Source: Wolfiporia cocos
Taxonomy: Eukaryota; Basidiomycota; Agaricomycetes; Polyporales; Phaeolaceae
NCBI GenBank assembly: GCA_029448655.1
Contig: JACCLO010000003.1
Location: 5,084,001 to 5,148,000, forward strand
Reading direction: 5' to 3'
Length of the DNA: 64,000 nucleotides
Part shown: positions 50,552 through 62,422 of the stretch, piece after piece
Numbering within the stretch: position 1 is the stretch's first letter
How the letters are laid out: every line of letters begins with the position of its first letter
The notes under the pieces: generated by a model
Seen by the model: the letters and a program-made list of their open reading frames with translations, nothing else
Databases searched by the model: none
Told to the model about the DNA's origin: nothing
Translations under genes and position numbers: made by a program

Positions 50552-53500
50552 CAACCCCCGGGGAGGTGTTCACCACTCCCCAACCCCGGCGCACGAGGGG
50601 CAACGTGCATTTCTCTTTCGCCCTTGTTTGACTGCGGTCATCCGGGCATTGTAGATCTTACACCCGCCGCACCAGGGTTAAGGGCAACTATACCCGACGA
50701 CCAGGGTCAAGGTCTTACACCCGTACACTCCAGGGTCAAGGAGTATTGGGATCCGGGGGTACATCGAGCAGCGTGAGGGGACCCCTCCTCACCGTTGTCT
50801 CTGAAGCTACTGGGCCACCCTCGCGCAATGCTTGGGCAAGGCTTTGGGTTACAACCCCACCAGCGTAACCGTGCACCCGTCGTGAAATAATCAAAGACGA
50901 TAAGGGGCCCGCTGGCAGTTTACCAGGGAGCTGAGCGATTAGTTACGGCCATTATCGGCCCGACTGTACGGACATTACAGTCCCCCCGGTTACCATAGAA
51001 CCCAGCGCCTAACCAGCGGCTGAAGGGCCCAGACAGCGGCCAGTACATTACGCCACTTGGCTTATACTATAGACTTTTACACGCCCCATCACATAGGCGG
51101 ATAGATCCCGGTCCCCCGGTATCCCGGATTAGCTCTGGGGCTGGACGAGGATTCGGAGGCTGTGTTTTCTTGCCGGCCTTGGGAAGAAAACCCCTTGGCG
51201 TTTCTTGGCGCATCACCGAAAAGTGATGGACACAGATTAGAGTGGATCGAAAGTACCCGAAAAGTAGGAAGTTTGTAGGCTCCACCCCGATAGCAGTTAT
51301 AGACTGAATGCCACAGTGGGCGGGGGTCGCTTCCGAAAGAATACAGGGGAAATAAGATCGCGACTCCACTTTGCGTACTATAGTTTCAGTACATACACAC
51401 TCATTTCGTACACCGCCGGAGACTGGGCTTGGTCGCCCCCGGCACAGGACATTTCTCTTTTGGACATTGCCGCGAAGAACGCCGTGGCTAGAACGATTAA
51501 GTCTCCATGCCGCCCTACCATGACTGGTCGCGCGAAGGGCTCAGTGGCACCCAAAGTCCTAGGGGGAAAAACCGTGCCGCAGATCGAAAGCGGTCACCCC
51601 GAAGATGAAACACCACTGAACCCCGAGTACCCCGCAGGCCAGGGGCCGCTATAGGAGATACATTCACTCTCGTTTAGGATGGACAATATATTCCTTCTCG
51701 ATAAACCCGTCCGACGTAACGTCTAGTCCGACATATCCACAGTCCACAATACATAGTCAATTAGGCAGCAAGGGTACCCAACTCCCTGCTTCACACAGAA
51801 GGCCTGCACCGTAGCGGAATCCGACACCGGCTCGTAAAGTAGAAAAGCCTCACCAGCACTTTACGCAGCCAACGCCGCCACGCACTACACCGCGCTTGGG
51901 AAAAGGAGGTACAAACTCCCGAGCACGCCGAACGACTATACGTAGTTACTAGACCATGTATACTACGGACTGTAAATATCCCAGACAATATACTCTATAT
52001 CGGTAACCCCGAAAAGACCAAAAGTAGGAAGTACACACCGGTCACTCCGACGGCACCGCGAAATCCAAGGCTGCCGTGAACATCTTGGGGGCCGCGCCTC
52101 CCTTGAGCACTCGGTATGCTAAGGACTAGCAACGCTGTGAAACCGCGTACCTACTAGGGGGAACATAACCCGAATAAGAGTAGGGATGGACATGCAGTAA
52201 ACTGGACATAGGAAAAAGACGTATACGAAGAAACTGGACAACAAAGGAAGGAGACCGACGGAGCGAGAGGAAGCAGTAAGCTACGCTACGCAAGGACGAA
52301 GGATCGAGCTTTCGAGCTCTCTGGATACACCAAGCACGCGGACGCCGAATCAGTACCTACTCCGCCATAACACGACATCCATCCGCCATAACCGGTATCT
52401 ACCCCGACTGGCACCGGCAGTCTGTCCCGAGACCGACGTAACCAAAAGCAAGTACACTGGAGAGGAACTCGGGGCCTGGACGCACTTCGTCCGAATAGGA
52501 ACCGGCTCACGGAATAAAGCCAAGGAAGCGAGTATCGGACTCACCACGAACCAGGTATGCCCCTTATTTTAATTCATGGACTATACTCTGCCATGGGGCA
52601 AACCACGACCCCGAGCGATGAATCATTCCGCTCTGTCACGAACCCAAGCGGTAAACCATCCCGCTACGCACCTTCTATTTGGAGGAATGGCCCGCGGGCA
52701 CTCCACCCTTTTGACTCCGTTATGAAATAAAATAAATACCCTGGGGAACCGCGTAATACGCACCCACCTAATACCTTATAAAAAAATATATATATATATA
52801 TATAAACCGATGCAACCCTCAATAGCAAGGGATAACATCACGTCACGTACCACGGGTCTGGACGAGGGGAAATGGCAGTCTCGCCCAGACCCACGACCCA
52901 TAATACATGAAGCGCGAACCCAGACCACGGGCGCGTGGAATCTATTCAGTACGACCCAGACAAAGGGCGTACATTTACAATGAAGCGTGTACCAACCCAG
53001 GAATGGGAAGGGAGCACGTGGAATTTTTTATGACACCCCCGGGCGCAACCCTCCCAGACACACGGAGGACCGGGCATGCCGACGACCTAACCCTGCGGGG
53101 AGGTCATGACCACGCTTACGGGCATAGGGACATTGTACCCTGGTAGTAGCACATGTACTACCCACGGGAATAATTAACCCGCCACGTCCAGAATGGCCTT
53201 AACCGGCGAGGACGTGAAGGGGCAGTGCGATGGAATATTCCGCACTGCCCATACACTAAAAGTCGTACTGAATGACTCGAAACGGAATAGATCATTTAGG
53301 AAACCGAAGCGACACCCCATGGATAATCGAACCGACTCGCGGACCAGATCGTACAGCAATAATACGACCAGTCACAGCTCGAACGGCCAGAGTAAGAGGA
53401 ACATTTTGAGAACATATGGAAAGTACTCCGAGAGGAAAACGGCACCGGTTACGACCCCGGCTGAGCCACCTCGGTAGAGGAAATCCCGTCTGATAGGCAA

Positions 53501-56500
53501 CTACCCCATACAGGGAGTCGTAAGCCCTAGTTCAGAAATATGAACTTGATTAGTACTCCGAAGCCCGACGACTTGGCTCGCCACGCAGTACCGATCCCCG
53601 CTAATGCAAGAGCCCCGGCGCACTTCACCAGCTCAGCGCAAGACGGACCTATTCGATCGTCACTACATCCATGATGAACCCATTCCGGGACAACCAACGA
53701 GAACCACCGGTAGTCCACCACCGCGACGAGAAATACCGCGGATAACGACCACACGACCGATGTATCATTCCGGTCAATGAACCAACCCCGCCCCCGATCT
53801 GAACCAGATAGATCGCGGGGATGTAAATATAATATACTTGCTTACACTCTAGGAAAAACAGGAACAGGAAGAGTAGAAGGACCAACCCTAAAGAGGGGGT
53901 CCTGGTAACCCAATACGACGCGCACTCCCGTCGTAACCGATCAAGCCTGAGGGAACCGCAACCAAAGCAGGGGTTCCCTAGTCCTCGCGCTACCCCACCA
54001 GGAGCGCTGAGAAACCGGAACTACCAGCTGAGGAAGCAACCCCCTCCGCTCGACCTCGAAATACCTATACCGACTAGAACCGTCAACCTAAGCAAGTCGC
54101 CGCTGCCGATACACCACCCCAGCAGACGGTTGTAACAACATACACCTATACCCCGCCTTCGACAGGATCAAGGCAGGCAGAGCGTCACGTGCCGAACCCT
54201 AACCCAGAATCATGGGCCGCACGCGAACCAGACGCCCAGCCACCACACCCCCACGCGCTAGATCGCGCACGTTTAAGTTATAATTCACTAACGTACATAG
54301 GAAGAAACGAACCGAGCAGGAGATCAGGCAAACAACGCCTGGGCCAACGGCTGAACATGTAGCCGTCGCCAGTAAAGACCATGGAAGCTGACCAATCCCG
54401 GCATGACGCCGCTCCCCAGTACCTAAGCTAGAATATGGCAGTGGGAATAGGGACCGCCTCTCATGTCCGGTCACGCGACCACGGGACTGCACCATCATCC
54501 CTCAACCCGAATCAACCTCGTACGCGGGCCAAACAGTGCCCTTACAACCCTTCGGGCCATCAATGCCCCCCACACTCATTCGGCAATTCCGGCCGTAAAA
54601 AACGGATCGGGCAGCTGGACAGCCCATGTACCAACCCCCAGTAGACTCAGACGGCTAGAAAAGAACCAACGCCGTGACCTCCCGGTAATCCAGACCGGGC
54701 ACAGCTAAGTACTTTCCTTTAATAAAAGCACCATGAGAAACTCGAAAAGGGGAACCAGAGGGGACAGGCAATACGCCGCCTCTTGGTGTAAAATATATTG
54801 TAGATGTGCGAACTCAGTACAGAGCGCACAAAGGACTTATAACCCGGGGAAAACCAAACCCCTGTACTATTATCCTTGTGTTCGCAGAGGACCAGCGGGC
54901 CAGAACAAACCCAAGGACCCCTACGAACATAAGTATATCTTATAACTAATGGACAAACCAGTCCTAATACCGAGACGAGTGATACCTCGGATGTAACACT
55001 AGTACAAACGCCTATGAACCCAATACAGGGCATAGAGCGTACTTACGACCCATACAACCGAGATGAGACATTCCTCGGAAGTATACGACTAGCACGGGAA
55101 CCTACGGGCCCACTGCAACGACTCAATCTCTAGAAACACCGGGGAAACCCTACTAGAGATACGAATAAATCTATACCCGAGCACGGACAAGCTCACAAGG
55201 GGATAGCGCCCCTTAAATCGCTAACCACTCGTTCATATTTATAAAATAGAATAACGAACCACCAAGGATGCGGGGAAACATGCGCACCTTGAACGAACAC
55301 GGAAGGATCCAAGTACCTAGAAATCGAACCAGAGCTCGCGTCCGCGCCACACCACCCTTCAGTACCGCAACCTTGGGAACACGAGTCACGAACGACTCCC
55401 AGTACCATAACCTCGGGAACCAAGGCCGCTGAAGCGCCCTCAGACCAAGCACGAAGGGAAGGAAAGTAAAGGGAAAAAGGAAGTAGAAATAGAAGGGAAA
55501 AATGACAAGCCGAGGACAGCTTGAATCTAGGGGGGGGAAATCGATTATTTCGGGTCAATTCAACAAAAAATCACCCCTTCTGGACATCGATAACGAACCC
55601 TTGCCTCACCAAGACACGGTGAAGGGCTACCACTATGCGGCATTTGGCAAAACAAGCCATCACGCGCACACGTACTTAGGCAGTAGATAACGGTGCAATA
55701 AGCAAAAGGCACTCCCTTACTATACGAACCCGGGGAGAACAAACCAGACACCCCACTTCCAACGTAACATTATGATACATCATGACCCTTATGATATAAA
55801 ACCACGCCAACGATTGAAGGCGAACAAAAAGAAAAAAAAAAAAAAAAAAACATACAGAAAATACAAAAAATACAAAAAAACATATACAAAAAAGACACAT
55901 ACCACAGTAACGAATCACATATACCCAAGCAAAGGAACCACATTCCCCCCTACTATACAGATAGGATACACATGGATAGGAACCAGGACTTATTACTTAC
56001 ATTCATTTTACACCTACAGTAGACGAGACATCCCTACCACGAACCACGGAAGACAAAAGGCAATAGGTCGGACGAACAGGACACACGGACATACGGAGCC
56101 AGTCAATCGAACAACGACCGCTCCAGGGAAAGATACTTGCAAGAGGGTTGTGTAGAAAAAGACACGCGGACATACCATACACGCACTACACTACAACCCA
56201 CTGTCGAAACCAGGGAACACGTAAGACAAAGAGCAAGGACGTCTACAGGACCCAAGGACCCGCGCGTCCAAGGTGATCCAACGGTAGACAGAGCTCGAAG
56301 TCGAACACACTGGTCAGACAGCACCAACAGGATATGTAGGCACAGGACCACTGAAGTAGAAAAGCTACACACTAGCACTTCAGACACCACTGGTCACGCC
56401 AACAAGTAGACTAAAAAGCACGCGGGCACTAGAACGTCGAAACCAGACCAATAGTACACCACGCCCGGTGCAGACAAGTATAGTCGAACCATGTCCAAGG

Positions 56501-56532
56501 AACTTGCAAGGAAACTCGGGGACGAGTTGCTA

Positions 56533-56545
56533 AAAGAGGGGGTAC
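56533..56545 (+). promoter_or_regulatory. Polypurine tract of LARD-D
   Basis: AAAGAGGGGGTAC directly before the 3' LTR. Confidence 0.7.
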
Positions 56546-57468
56546 TGTCACAAGCCAACTTCAAAGCCTAGTAGAACACCCTAGGTTGACACCCCATTCA
56601 CGCCATAAGCACGCTACAGCACTCTATCCGAGCCCAGCTGGAATCCTACGGCAACGCTAGTAGAAGCCCTCCACTATACAGGACACTACGGGCACTAGCA
56701 GGCCACCAGCAGTCTAACCCTAGAACTCAGTCCAAGTCCCGGCCGCAAGTCATACACGGCCTAGTCCCTAAACCCCGGAGTCACGAGCCGACCCCTAGAG
56801 TCCAACAGGCTACAATAGCACGACGGTACGCCTGGTACAACCTTCAGGCTAAACCACCACCGCACACTATGCTGTACGCCAACTAGGGGCACGGTCTACA
56901 CTCACACGTGACCCAGAACATTAAACCTAACACCTCGCGTCCCCACCGCACGGACACTCGCCATTACAGGCATAGACATTATACTATACCTCATACGCAC
57001 CCTAACCTACGATTACACCAGGCAGGGATAATAACCCCAGGCTCTGCACGACTGAGAACCCTACCAGTCACAGAGCGCCATACCCGATCGTGGCAGACCA
57101 CGCCCGATCACGGACTTAGAACCCCGCCATTACCGGCGCATCCACGATCGACGAGAACCACCGATCGAACCCGACAGATTGGCTACTCCTTAGATCCGCC
57201 CCTTATACGCTACGTCGCCATGGACATCAGCGCTCCGATGCCATTACCGGCACATAGCTCATAGCCAGTTAGATACCAGTACGTAGAGGCCTCTGAGCCA
57301 CCGTACACAAACATGTACAAATAGTTTAGGAGTATATATGCCGGACAGTCTTGAGCGTAAACCTCAGACTTGTCTTGGCCTTTTGTGCCTTGAGATGCCC
57401 GGACCAGGAAGGCGCTTTCATGCGACCCACCTTCCCCCGGTGTGTGTCTTGAGGTTGCGCTTGTGTCA
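56546..57468 (+). repeat. 3' LTR of LARD-D
   Basis: 923 bp, by eye identical to the 5' LTR; followed by the target duplication AGCCG (57469-57473). Confidence 0.95.
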
Positions 57469-57878
57469 AGCCGTGAGCCGGGCCTGGCCGAGCCGACTTA
57501 AGCCGGGCTGAGCCGAGCCTGAGGGGGCGGCTTGAGCCGGCTCAGGCCCGGCTTGGATCGTGAGCCGGCCGTAGCCGAGCCCTGGAGCCGGCGGCTTTAG
57601 GCGCGCAGCTGTGGTGTTGTTAGAATTAGCGAAAATGGGCCCTTTGGTTTAAGATTTTGCATCAATTCACCTTATATGATCTCAACGACCATTACAATGA
57701 CTTGTGATCTGCTAACACGGTGCAGAACGTGGTGACTACAGTTGCGATCGGGGTTGTGATCAAGATCTGGATTTTCGGTCAACATCATAAGCAGCTGTAA
57801 AAACACTTGTAGATCAGAACAACAACAAATAGTAGACATATAAGCATTCTGAATATGTTGTGCTGCCATCTGAGCTGC

Positions 57879-58498
57879 TGTCACAAGAATTCTCCTAGTT
57901 TCCCTCTATTTCTTACTATTTTTCCGGCAATCCTATGAATTATCTACGACTTTCTAGACCAATAATCAGCTTATCTGGTTCATAAGTTAACGGTTACATA
58001 CGTGCCGAATGATGGCCGCGTTATCTCCCGTAACGACGGCCTTATCTTATCGCTAGTAGTTACCATCAGTCACATGTCTAGTTCCAGCCAATCGGACATC
58101 CTGTCCGAAAGCAGTCAGCATATAAACATCAGCGGACCGGGCTTTGGTCACGCCCCGTCTTTGTAATGACAAGAGCGCAAAACGCCATTCGTGCGGCCTA
58201 CGCCGCCTTTCTATATTCCGGTTTTGATCGGCATATGTATTTATCGTATATTACTAAGTACTTAGGTATCTGGGGACTTGTACATACGAATACGGACACT
58301 AGTATTATCTAATAAGACTGTTAGGGGTCTTATTTATCATGTATATATACTAGCCTTGCTGAGCGCTATTGCCTCAGTTCTATTCATTGCATTCATACTA
58401 TCGAGTAACACTCGTGTTGTATCCTGCTTAACAGCTACTACTCTTCGCCTAACCAGCAAACCCTTCAAGAATAACTAGTAAGTTGTTATCTTGTGTTA
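57879..58498 (+). repeat. Solo B-family LTR
   Basis: 620 bp from TGTCACAAG to CTTGTGTTA with the target duplication GCTGC at 57874-57878 and 58499-58503. This defines the true B LTR ends. It lies inside the hAT-type element, so it is younger than that element. Confidence 0.93.
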
Positions 58499-59449
58499 GC
58501 TGCACAAGCCAATAATCTCGAGGTCCTACATGATTACCCATAAGCCCCGGCCTGAGCCTGAGCCGGGCCCAAGCCGGCCTGAGCCGTCAAGGAGGGCCCG
58601 GCTTGACATTCCGCTGAGCCCAAGCCCTTCAAAGCTGGGCCCAAGCCCTGGGCTTTGAGCCGAGCCGTGCTTTGTACATCACTACTTCCAAATCGGCTGC
58701 ACTCACCCGATTCAAATAGTGGATGGTCGCTCGTGAAGTAGAAACAGGCTGCCGCGTCCGCACTGTGCAGATCGACAATGTCAATGGGGAGCTACTCTCT
58801 GCTGACTTTGTCTCCTTCCTGTCCTCACGCGGCACTTCGTGGCGACTGACTAGCCCTTACACCTCGGCGCAGAATGGCCGCATCGAACGACTTCACCTTA
58901 CCCTCATGAATCGTGCCCGGGCCATGCGTATTGCGTGCCAGCTGCCTTCCAACCGATGGGACGAATTCCTGCTCACTGCAAACTTCCTTACTGTCCATAC
59001 CTCTTCTCGCTCTCTCCCTGTCGGTACGACGCCCTATCACCTCTGGCATGGTCATGCCCCCGACCTATCCAGCCTGCGCGAGATTGGCTCGCATGCGTTC
59101 GTCCTAATTCAGAATACTCACAATCCCAAAATCTATGCTCGCTCCATCAAATGCGTTCTGGTTGGGTATGATCAACACTCCAAGGGGTATCGTTGCTATC
59201 ACCGCGCGACACACAAAATTATCTCCTCCTTCCATGTCGTGTTCATTGAATCTCACGAGGTTCCATCCCGTGTTGCAGTGCCGGCTGCAGACCCGGGACC
59301 GCCCTCTCCTGTCCCTGATGACGACACGCCTCCTGTGCCCCCTGTCATTCCTGAGCACACCTCCGCTCCTCCCATTCCTCTCCGTTGGTCTGAACGCTTG
59401 CATGCCCGCTCCAATGCCTCCTTGCGTGAGACAACCGTGGAACCCTCGT

Positions 59450-60083
59450 TAGTGATGTGCCAGGCCAGGCCCGGCTCAAAAGCCCCGGCTTTGGCCCGGC
59501 TTTTGACGGCCTTGGCTTTAAAAACAGGCCGGGCCCCCATTGATGGCCCAGGGCTTGGCCCGGCCCGGCCTGGGGCTTGCCCGGGGCCTTGCACTGTGAG
59601 GATGATCATCACTGTATCCACACAAACTCATAACATACTTTCTTCAACTATGTTCTGACAAAGCCAAGCTCCAGGATCTTCAATAATTCAGTGAATTATA
59701 GTGTGAAATCATCATCTCACCGGCACGGTGCTCTGTGGCGCGCCTTCCATGTGGGGCATCGTATAGGCACCCAAAAGTGAGCAACAGGCTTCAGCACCAA
59801 GAATTCAATTCATGGGACTATCCTCTTGATTGAATTTAAAAGTATAGACATACATTGAAATATGGCATACTGCTACTATATATATCCTTATATCATAGTT
59901 ACTAGACATTTTATCCATTAGAGCTTTCAGGCCCAGGGCTCATGGCTTGGCCCGGCCCGGCTTGAGACACAAGCCGGGCCCTGGGCCGTCTCAAGCCGTG
60001 GTGTAGGGCCCAGCCTGGCCCGGCCCAAGTAGGGCTTGGCCCGGCCCGGCCTATGGCCCAAAGCCGGGCCTGGCACATCACTA
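59450..60083 (+). mobile_element. Second hAT-type miniature element
   Basis: 634 bp with perfect 17-bp inverted ends TAGTGATGTGCCAGGCC and its complement, and internal GGCCCGGC-rich blocks near both ends. No coding capacity. No clean 8-bp target duplication (ACCCTCGT on the left, CTCCAGTA on the right), so one flank has changed. It truncates the copia relic on its left. Confidence 0.82.
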
Positions 60084-60113
60084 CTCCAGTATGTGTAACA
60101 GAGCAAGGAGATT

Positions 60114-61570
60114 ATGAATCACTGCTGTTGCTCAAGTTTTACCCTCACCATCACAGGTCCCACTTTGCAAGTATCTGCGGTGATTTTGGTTGAAGACATG
60201 CTCGTTCAAGAGCTCACACTTCCACTGGATTCGCCTCTCCCCCCTCAGCACTTCCTATATTTTGAGCGAGTCCTCAATGCTCTCAAGGTCTGCATACCAG
60301 AATTATGCAACTTCTACGAGAAGCTCAACCCAGGATTGATAGAACATCTTCTCCCCTCTTTCAAATCCTACCGGAATGCCAAAGGGCAAGATGTTCGGTT
60401 AAAGTATGTGGGGCAAGTGAAACCAAAGGAAGAGAACCCGGCGTACGCGTTATTCGAAGCCGAGACTAACCAAAAAGGCAAGGTAGTAGTGAAGTTTGTC
60501 CATAAATATGGCAAACACGGACACAAGTTGCTTGCGAAGGAAGGCCTCACCCTTCGCGCCGCTGGGAGGCGGCATATATGTCATCGTCATGTATCACAAG
60601 ACGACTCACGCAGGGAGGGATCCCTAAACTACCCCGTCGACTCAAGGGGTAGACCTACAAGGCATGCTACGCTGTTTGTAGCAGAGGCCCTACTCCTAGA
60701 TTCAATCCAAGAAGCAGTAGTGGGGCTCACAAGCGGAGAGGTTCAAGGGACCTTCAGGGTCCTAAATGACAATCATAGTCTGAGGTCCTAGTGACCTCAG
60801 AGGCTGATATATATACATGTGGGCTGGGTAACTATTCAGTAACTACCTGCCCTCAAGTCATGGTCTGTGCGCCCATTATTGCCCGGAGGCTGGGACACAA
60901 GACTGGGTCATAGCCTGGCATCAAGCCTGGGCTGATATGATGGTAACCAGGGCCCCAGTAATGAGACCCTGTGAACTCATATGCCCCCAGACACCTTGTC
61001 AGGTGCTGGGCGCTAGTCATTGTAGATCAGGTGCCGCTACGCGGTCACCTGTCTACGCGTTCTGGTCACGTGTCTACGTTTTCGACCGAATATCTATATT
61101 CCTACGCGTCCGGTAAGGGGCGCGCGGGTGGCTACAGCCTTTAAGGGTTTAGTAGGGCACCCTTAGCCCGTATAGTAGGGAACTACCAAGTATTTAGCTA
61201 GAGGAGAGAGAAACGTACTTTCTTGTGACATCATGGACTTTGTGACTGGCGACACAATCTTCGATGCAAAGAGCGAGAGTCTCTCTCTTGACTGACATCA
61301 AACGAGCTGTAAAGCTCCTGCACACCAACGATCTCGTCTTTGGCGACCTGTGCCAACCCAACGTCATGGTGGTAAAGTGCGAGGACGGGAAATATGGTGT
61401 GATGTTGATTAATCTTGACTGGTGTGGGAAGCACGGAGAGGCATGATACCCTGTACGACTCAATATGGGGATAAAATGGCACAGCTAAGTTGAGTGTGGT
61501 GGGATCATAGCGAAGGAGCATGACACGTACATGTTGTCCAAGATACGGCAGAAGTTCTCGGGTCGTTAGA
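60114..61570 (+). pseudogene. Kinase-like gene relic split by a solo LTR
   Basis: Left part (60114-60591): PTLQVSAVILVEDMLVQEL, VKPKEENPAYALFEAETN, KVVVKFVHKYGKHGHKLLAK, then GGGIYVIVM in another frame. Right part (61236-61570): DFVTGDTIFDAKSESLS, IKRAVKLLHTNDLVFGDL (in place of HRD), MLINLDWCGKHGEA, GGIIAKEHDTYMLSKI. This is the pattern of large fungal kinase-like families common in basidiomycetes. Defects: a frameshift near 60545-60570, stop codons (one a CGA-to-TGA type change at about 61444-61446), and the inserted LTR. Non-functional. Confidence 0.7.
60592..61230 (+). repeat. Solo LTR of a fifth family (E)
   Basis: 639 bp, from TATCACAAG to CTTGTGACA (ends nearly inverted copies), with target duplication TCATG at 60587-60591 and 61231-61235. 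TATATATA at 60808-60815. The surrounding kinase-like frame is continuous across it. Confidence 0.85.
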
Positions 61571-61827
61571 CATTGGTTGTGTCTTGTTCACTCATAACAG
61601 TAACACCGCTCCTATATTCTTCTATGGAATTCTCTCACATACTGCTCACAGCTTGTTAAAGCCATTTCTCCCCCAGCACCTTCGGTGGCTCATCGTTCTA
61701 CTCGTGCTTCCACTGCCAGTGCAGGTATTCGCTCGCTACACACGTGCCCTCTTTCATTGGTCCCCATTTCGCCACATACTGCGACAGCGCAGGCAAGAAT
61801 GTCGTGAATGTTTGTTTGGATTGTAGG
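61571..61827. other. No feature recognised
   Basis: A short stretch between the kinase relic and the A-type LTR fragment; no gene or repeat seen. Confidence 0.4.
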
Positions 61828-62422
61828 TCCGTGTTGTGGAAGTGGCGTTGCTACGTTAGTAAGCCATGCATGTGATTGATATATACCAGTATCAGGATAT
61901 GAGTAATTACTATAGCGTTGGCATGTGATAATGAGCGGGCCGCTCATCCAATTGTACTGACATAGCCCGGTATCGGGATATGAGTAAGGCGCGTGACACT
62001 GGAGGTTAGTCCGCTGAGTCATTGACATGTACGAACGTGTTATGTACGTGTTTTCATGACAGGTGGACGTATACCGCATTGTGTACATGTTATTTGGTTG
62101 CGTGTACGTGTAGATGGGCGCTTAGCAGTGTAAACATCTACCAAGGTCGTAGAAATACCAGATAAATAGGTAAAATTCGGGAAAAATACTGGTATGTCCC
62201 AAATCTGTGACATTACCCCGTCTTCAGGTTTCATTGTCCCTAATGGAACGATTACCTCCCTGTGGAGCCGAATCCACCAGTACCACGCTTGGATTTAATC
62301 TTTTCAAAGTAAGATTTTCCGTGTAGCGTAATATGCGGGTCCTTAGCAACTTCGCAGATTAGCTGGGCAATCTTATCACCGGCCCGAATATCAATAGATA
62401 TGTCGGAGTGATTCCGGATGTT
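61828..62422 (-). mobile_element. A-type element fragment: dUTPase end, purine tract, partial 3' LTR
   Basis: Minus strand: the end of pol (NHSDISIDIRAGDKIAQLI to GGFGSTGR, about 62422-62252), a purine tract, then an A-type LTR from TGTCACAG (62212) truncated at 61828. The dUTPase tail has YFEK between HGKS and KIKSKRG, which element C lacks. Confidence 0.85.

Larger units (their letters stand above)
50540..56545 (+). other. Internal non-coding region of LARD-D
   Basis: 6.0 kb without recognisable genes. Near its start are three CAGGGTYAAGG motifs (50676, 50701, 50731); the third lies in the hairpin CTCCAGGGTCAAGGAG (50728-50743), identical to that of element A. A short TA run is at 52787-52804 and a poly-A-like run at 55828-55850. 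Hairpins whose loops begin with AGAAAAG occur at 51833-51865 and 56351-56383, with a related one at 54651-54675. Confidence 0.7.
49617..57468 (+). mobile_element. LARD-D: large coding-poor LTR element
   Basis: 7852 bp, with LTRs of 923 bp each (49617-50539 and 56546-57468), ends TGTCACAAG and CTTGTGTCA, and the perfect target duplication AGCCG inside the hAT-type element. The 6.0-kb interior has no frame over about 130 codons and none resembling retroelement proteins. Cis elements are kept: TATA, self-primer, primer-binding site (50541-50551) and purine tract (about 56533-56545). The two LTRs appear identical, so insertion is recent. I did not find its autonomous partner in this window. Confidence 0.93.
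49590..58688 (+). mobile_element. hAT-type non-autonomous element (about 640 bp) expanded by nested insertions
   Basis: Terminal inverted repeats TAGTGATGTGCAAAGC and GCTTTGTACATCACTA (one mismatch), with target duplication CTTCCAAA (8 bp) on both sides inside the copia integrase. The element's own sequence is only about 640 bp: the left tip, 57469-57878 and 58504-58688. It is rich in GAGCCGGGC/GGCCCGGC palindromic words and has no coding capacity. 8-bp duplications are typical of hAT transposons. It was later hit by LARD-D and by a B element, now a solo LTR. Confidence 0.85.
49490..59441 (+). mobile_element. Ty1/copia pol fragment split by a nested insertion
   Basis: Left part about 49490-49589 (LYALNIIDDFSSYSWSIPLP), right part about 58680-59441 (FKWMVAREVETGCRVRTVQI, YTSAQNGRIERLHLTLMNRA, LPVGTTPYHLWHGHAPDLSS, KCVLVGYDQHSKGYR). 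The two halves are the integrase core of a copia element and become adjacent if the hAT-type element between them is disregarded. No gag, RT or LTRs of this element are visible; the right end is cut by another hAT-type element at 59450. A relic. Confidence 0.85.

Noticed and set aside
59442..60091. 8-bp target duplication of the second hAT-type element
   Set aside because: ACCCTCGT and CTCCAGTA do not match; I only accept the inverted ends.
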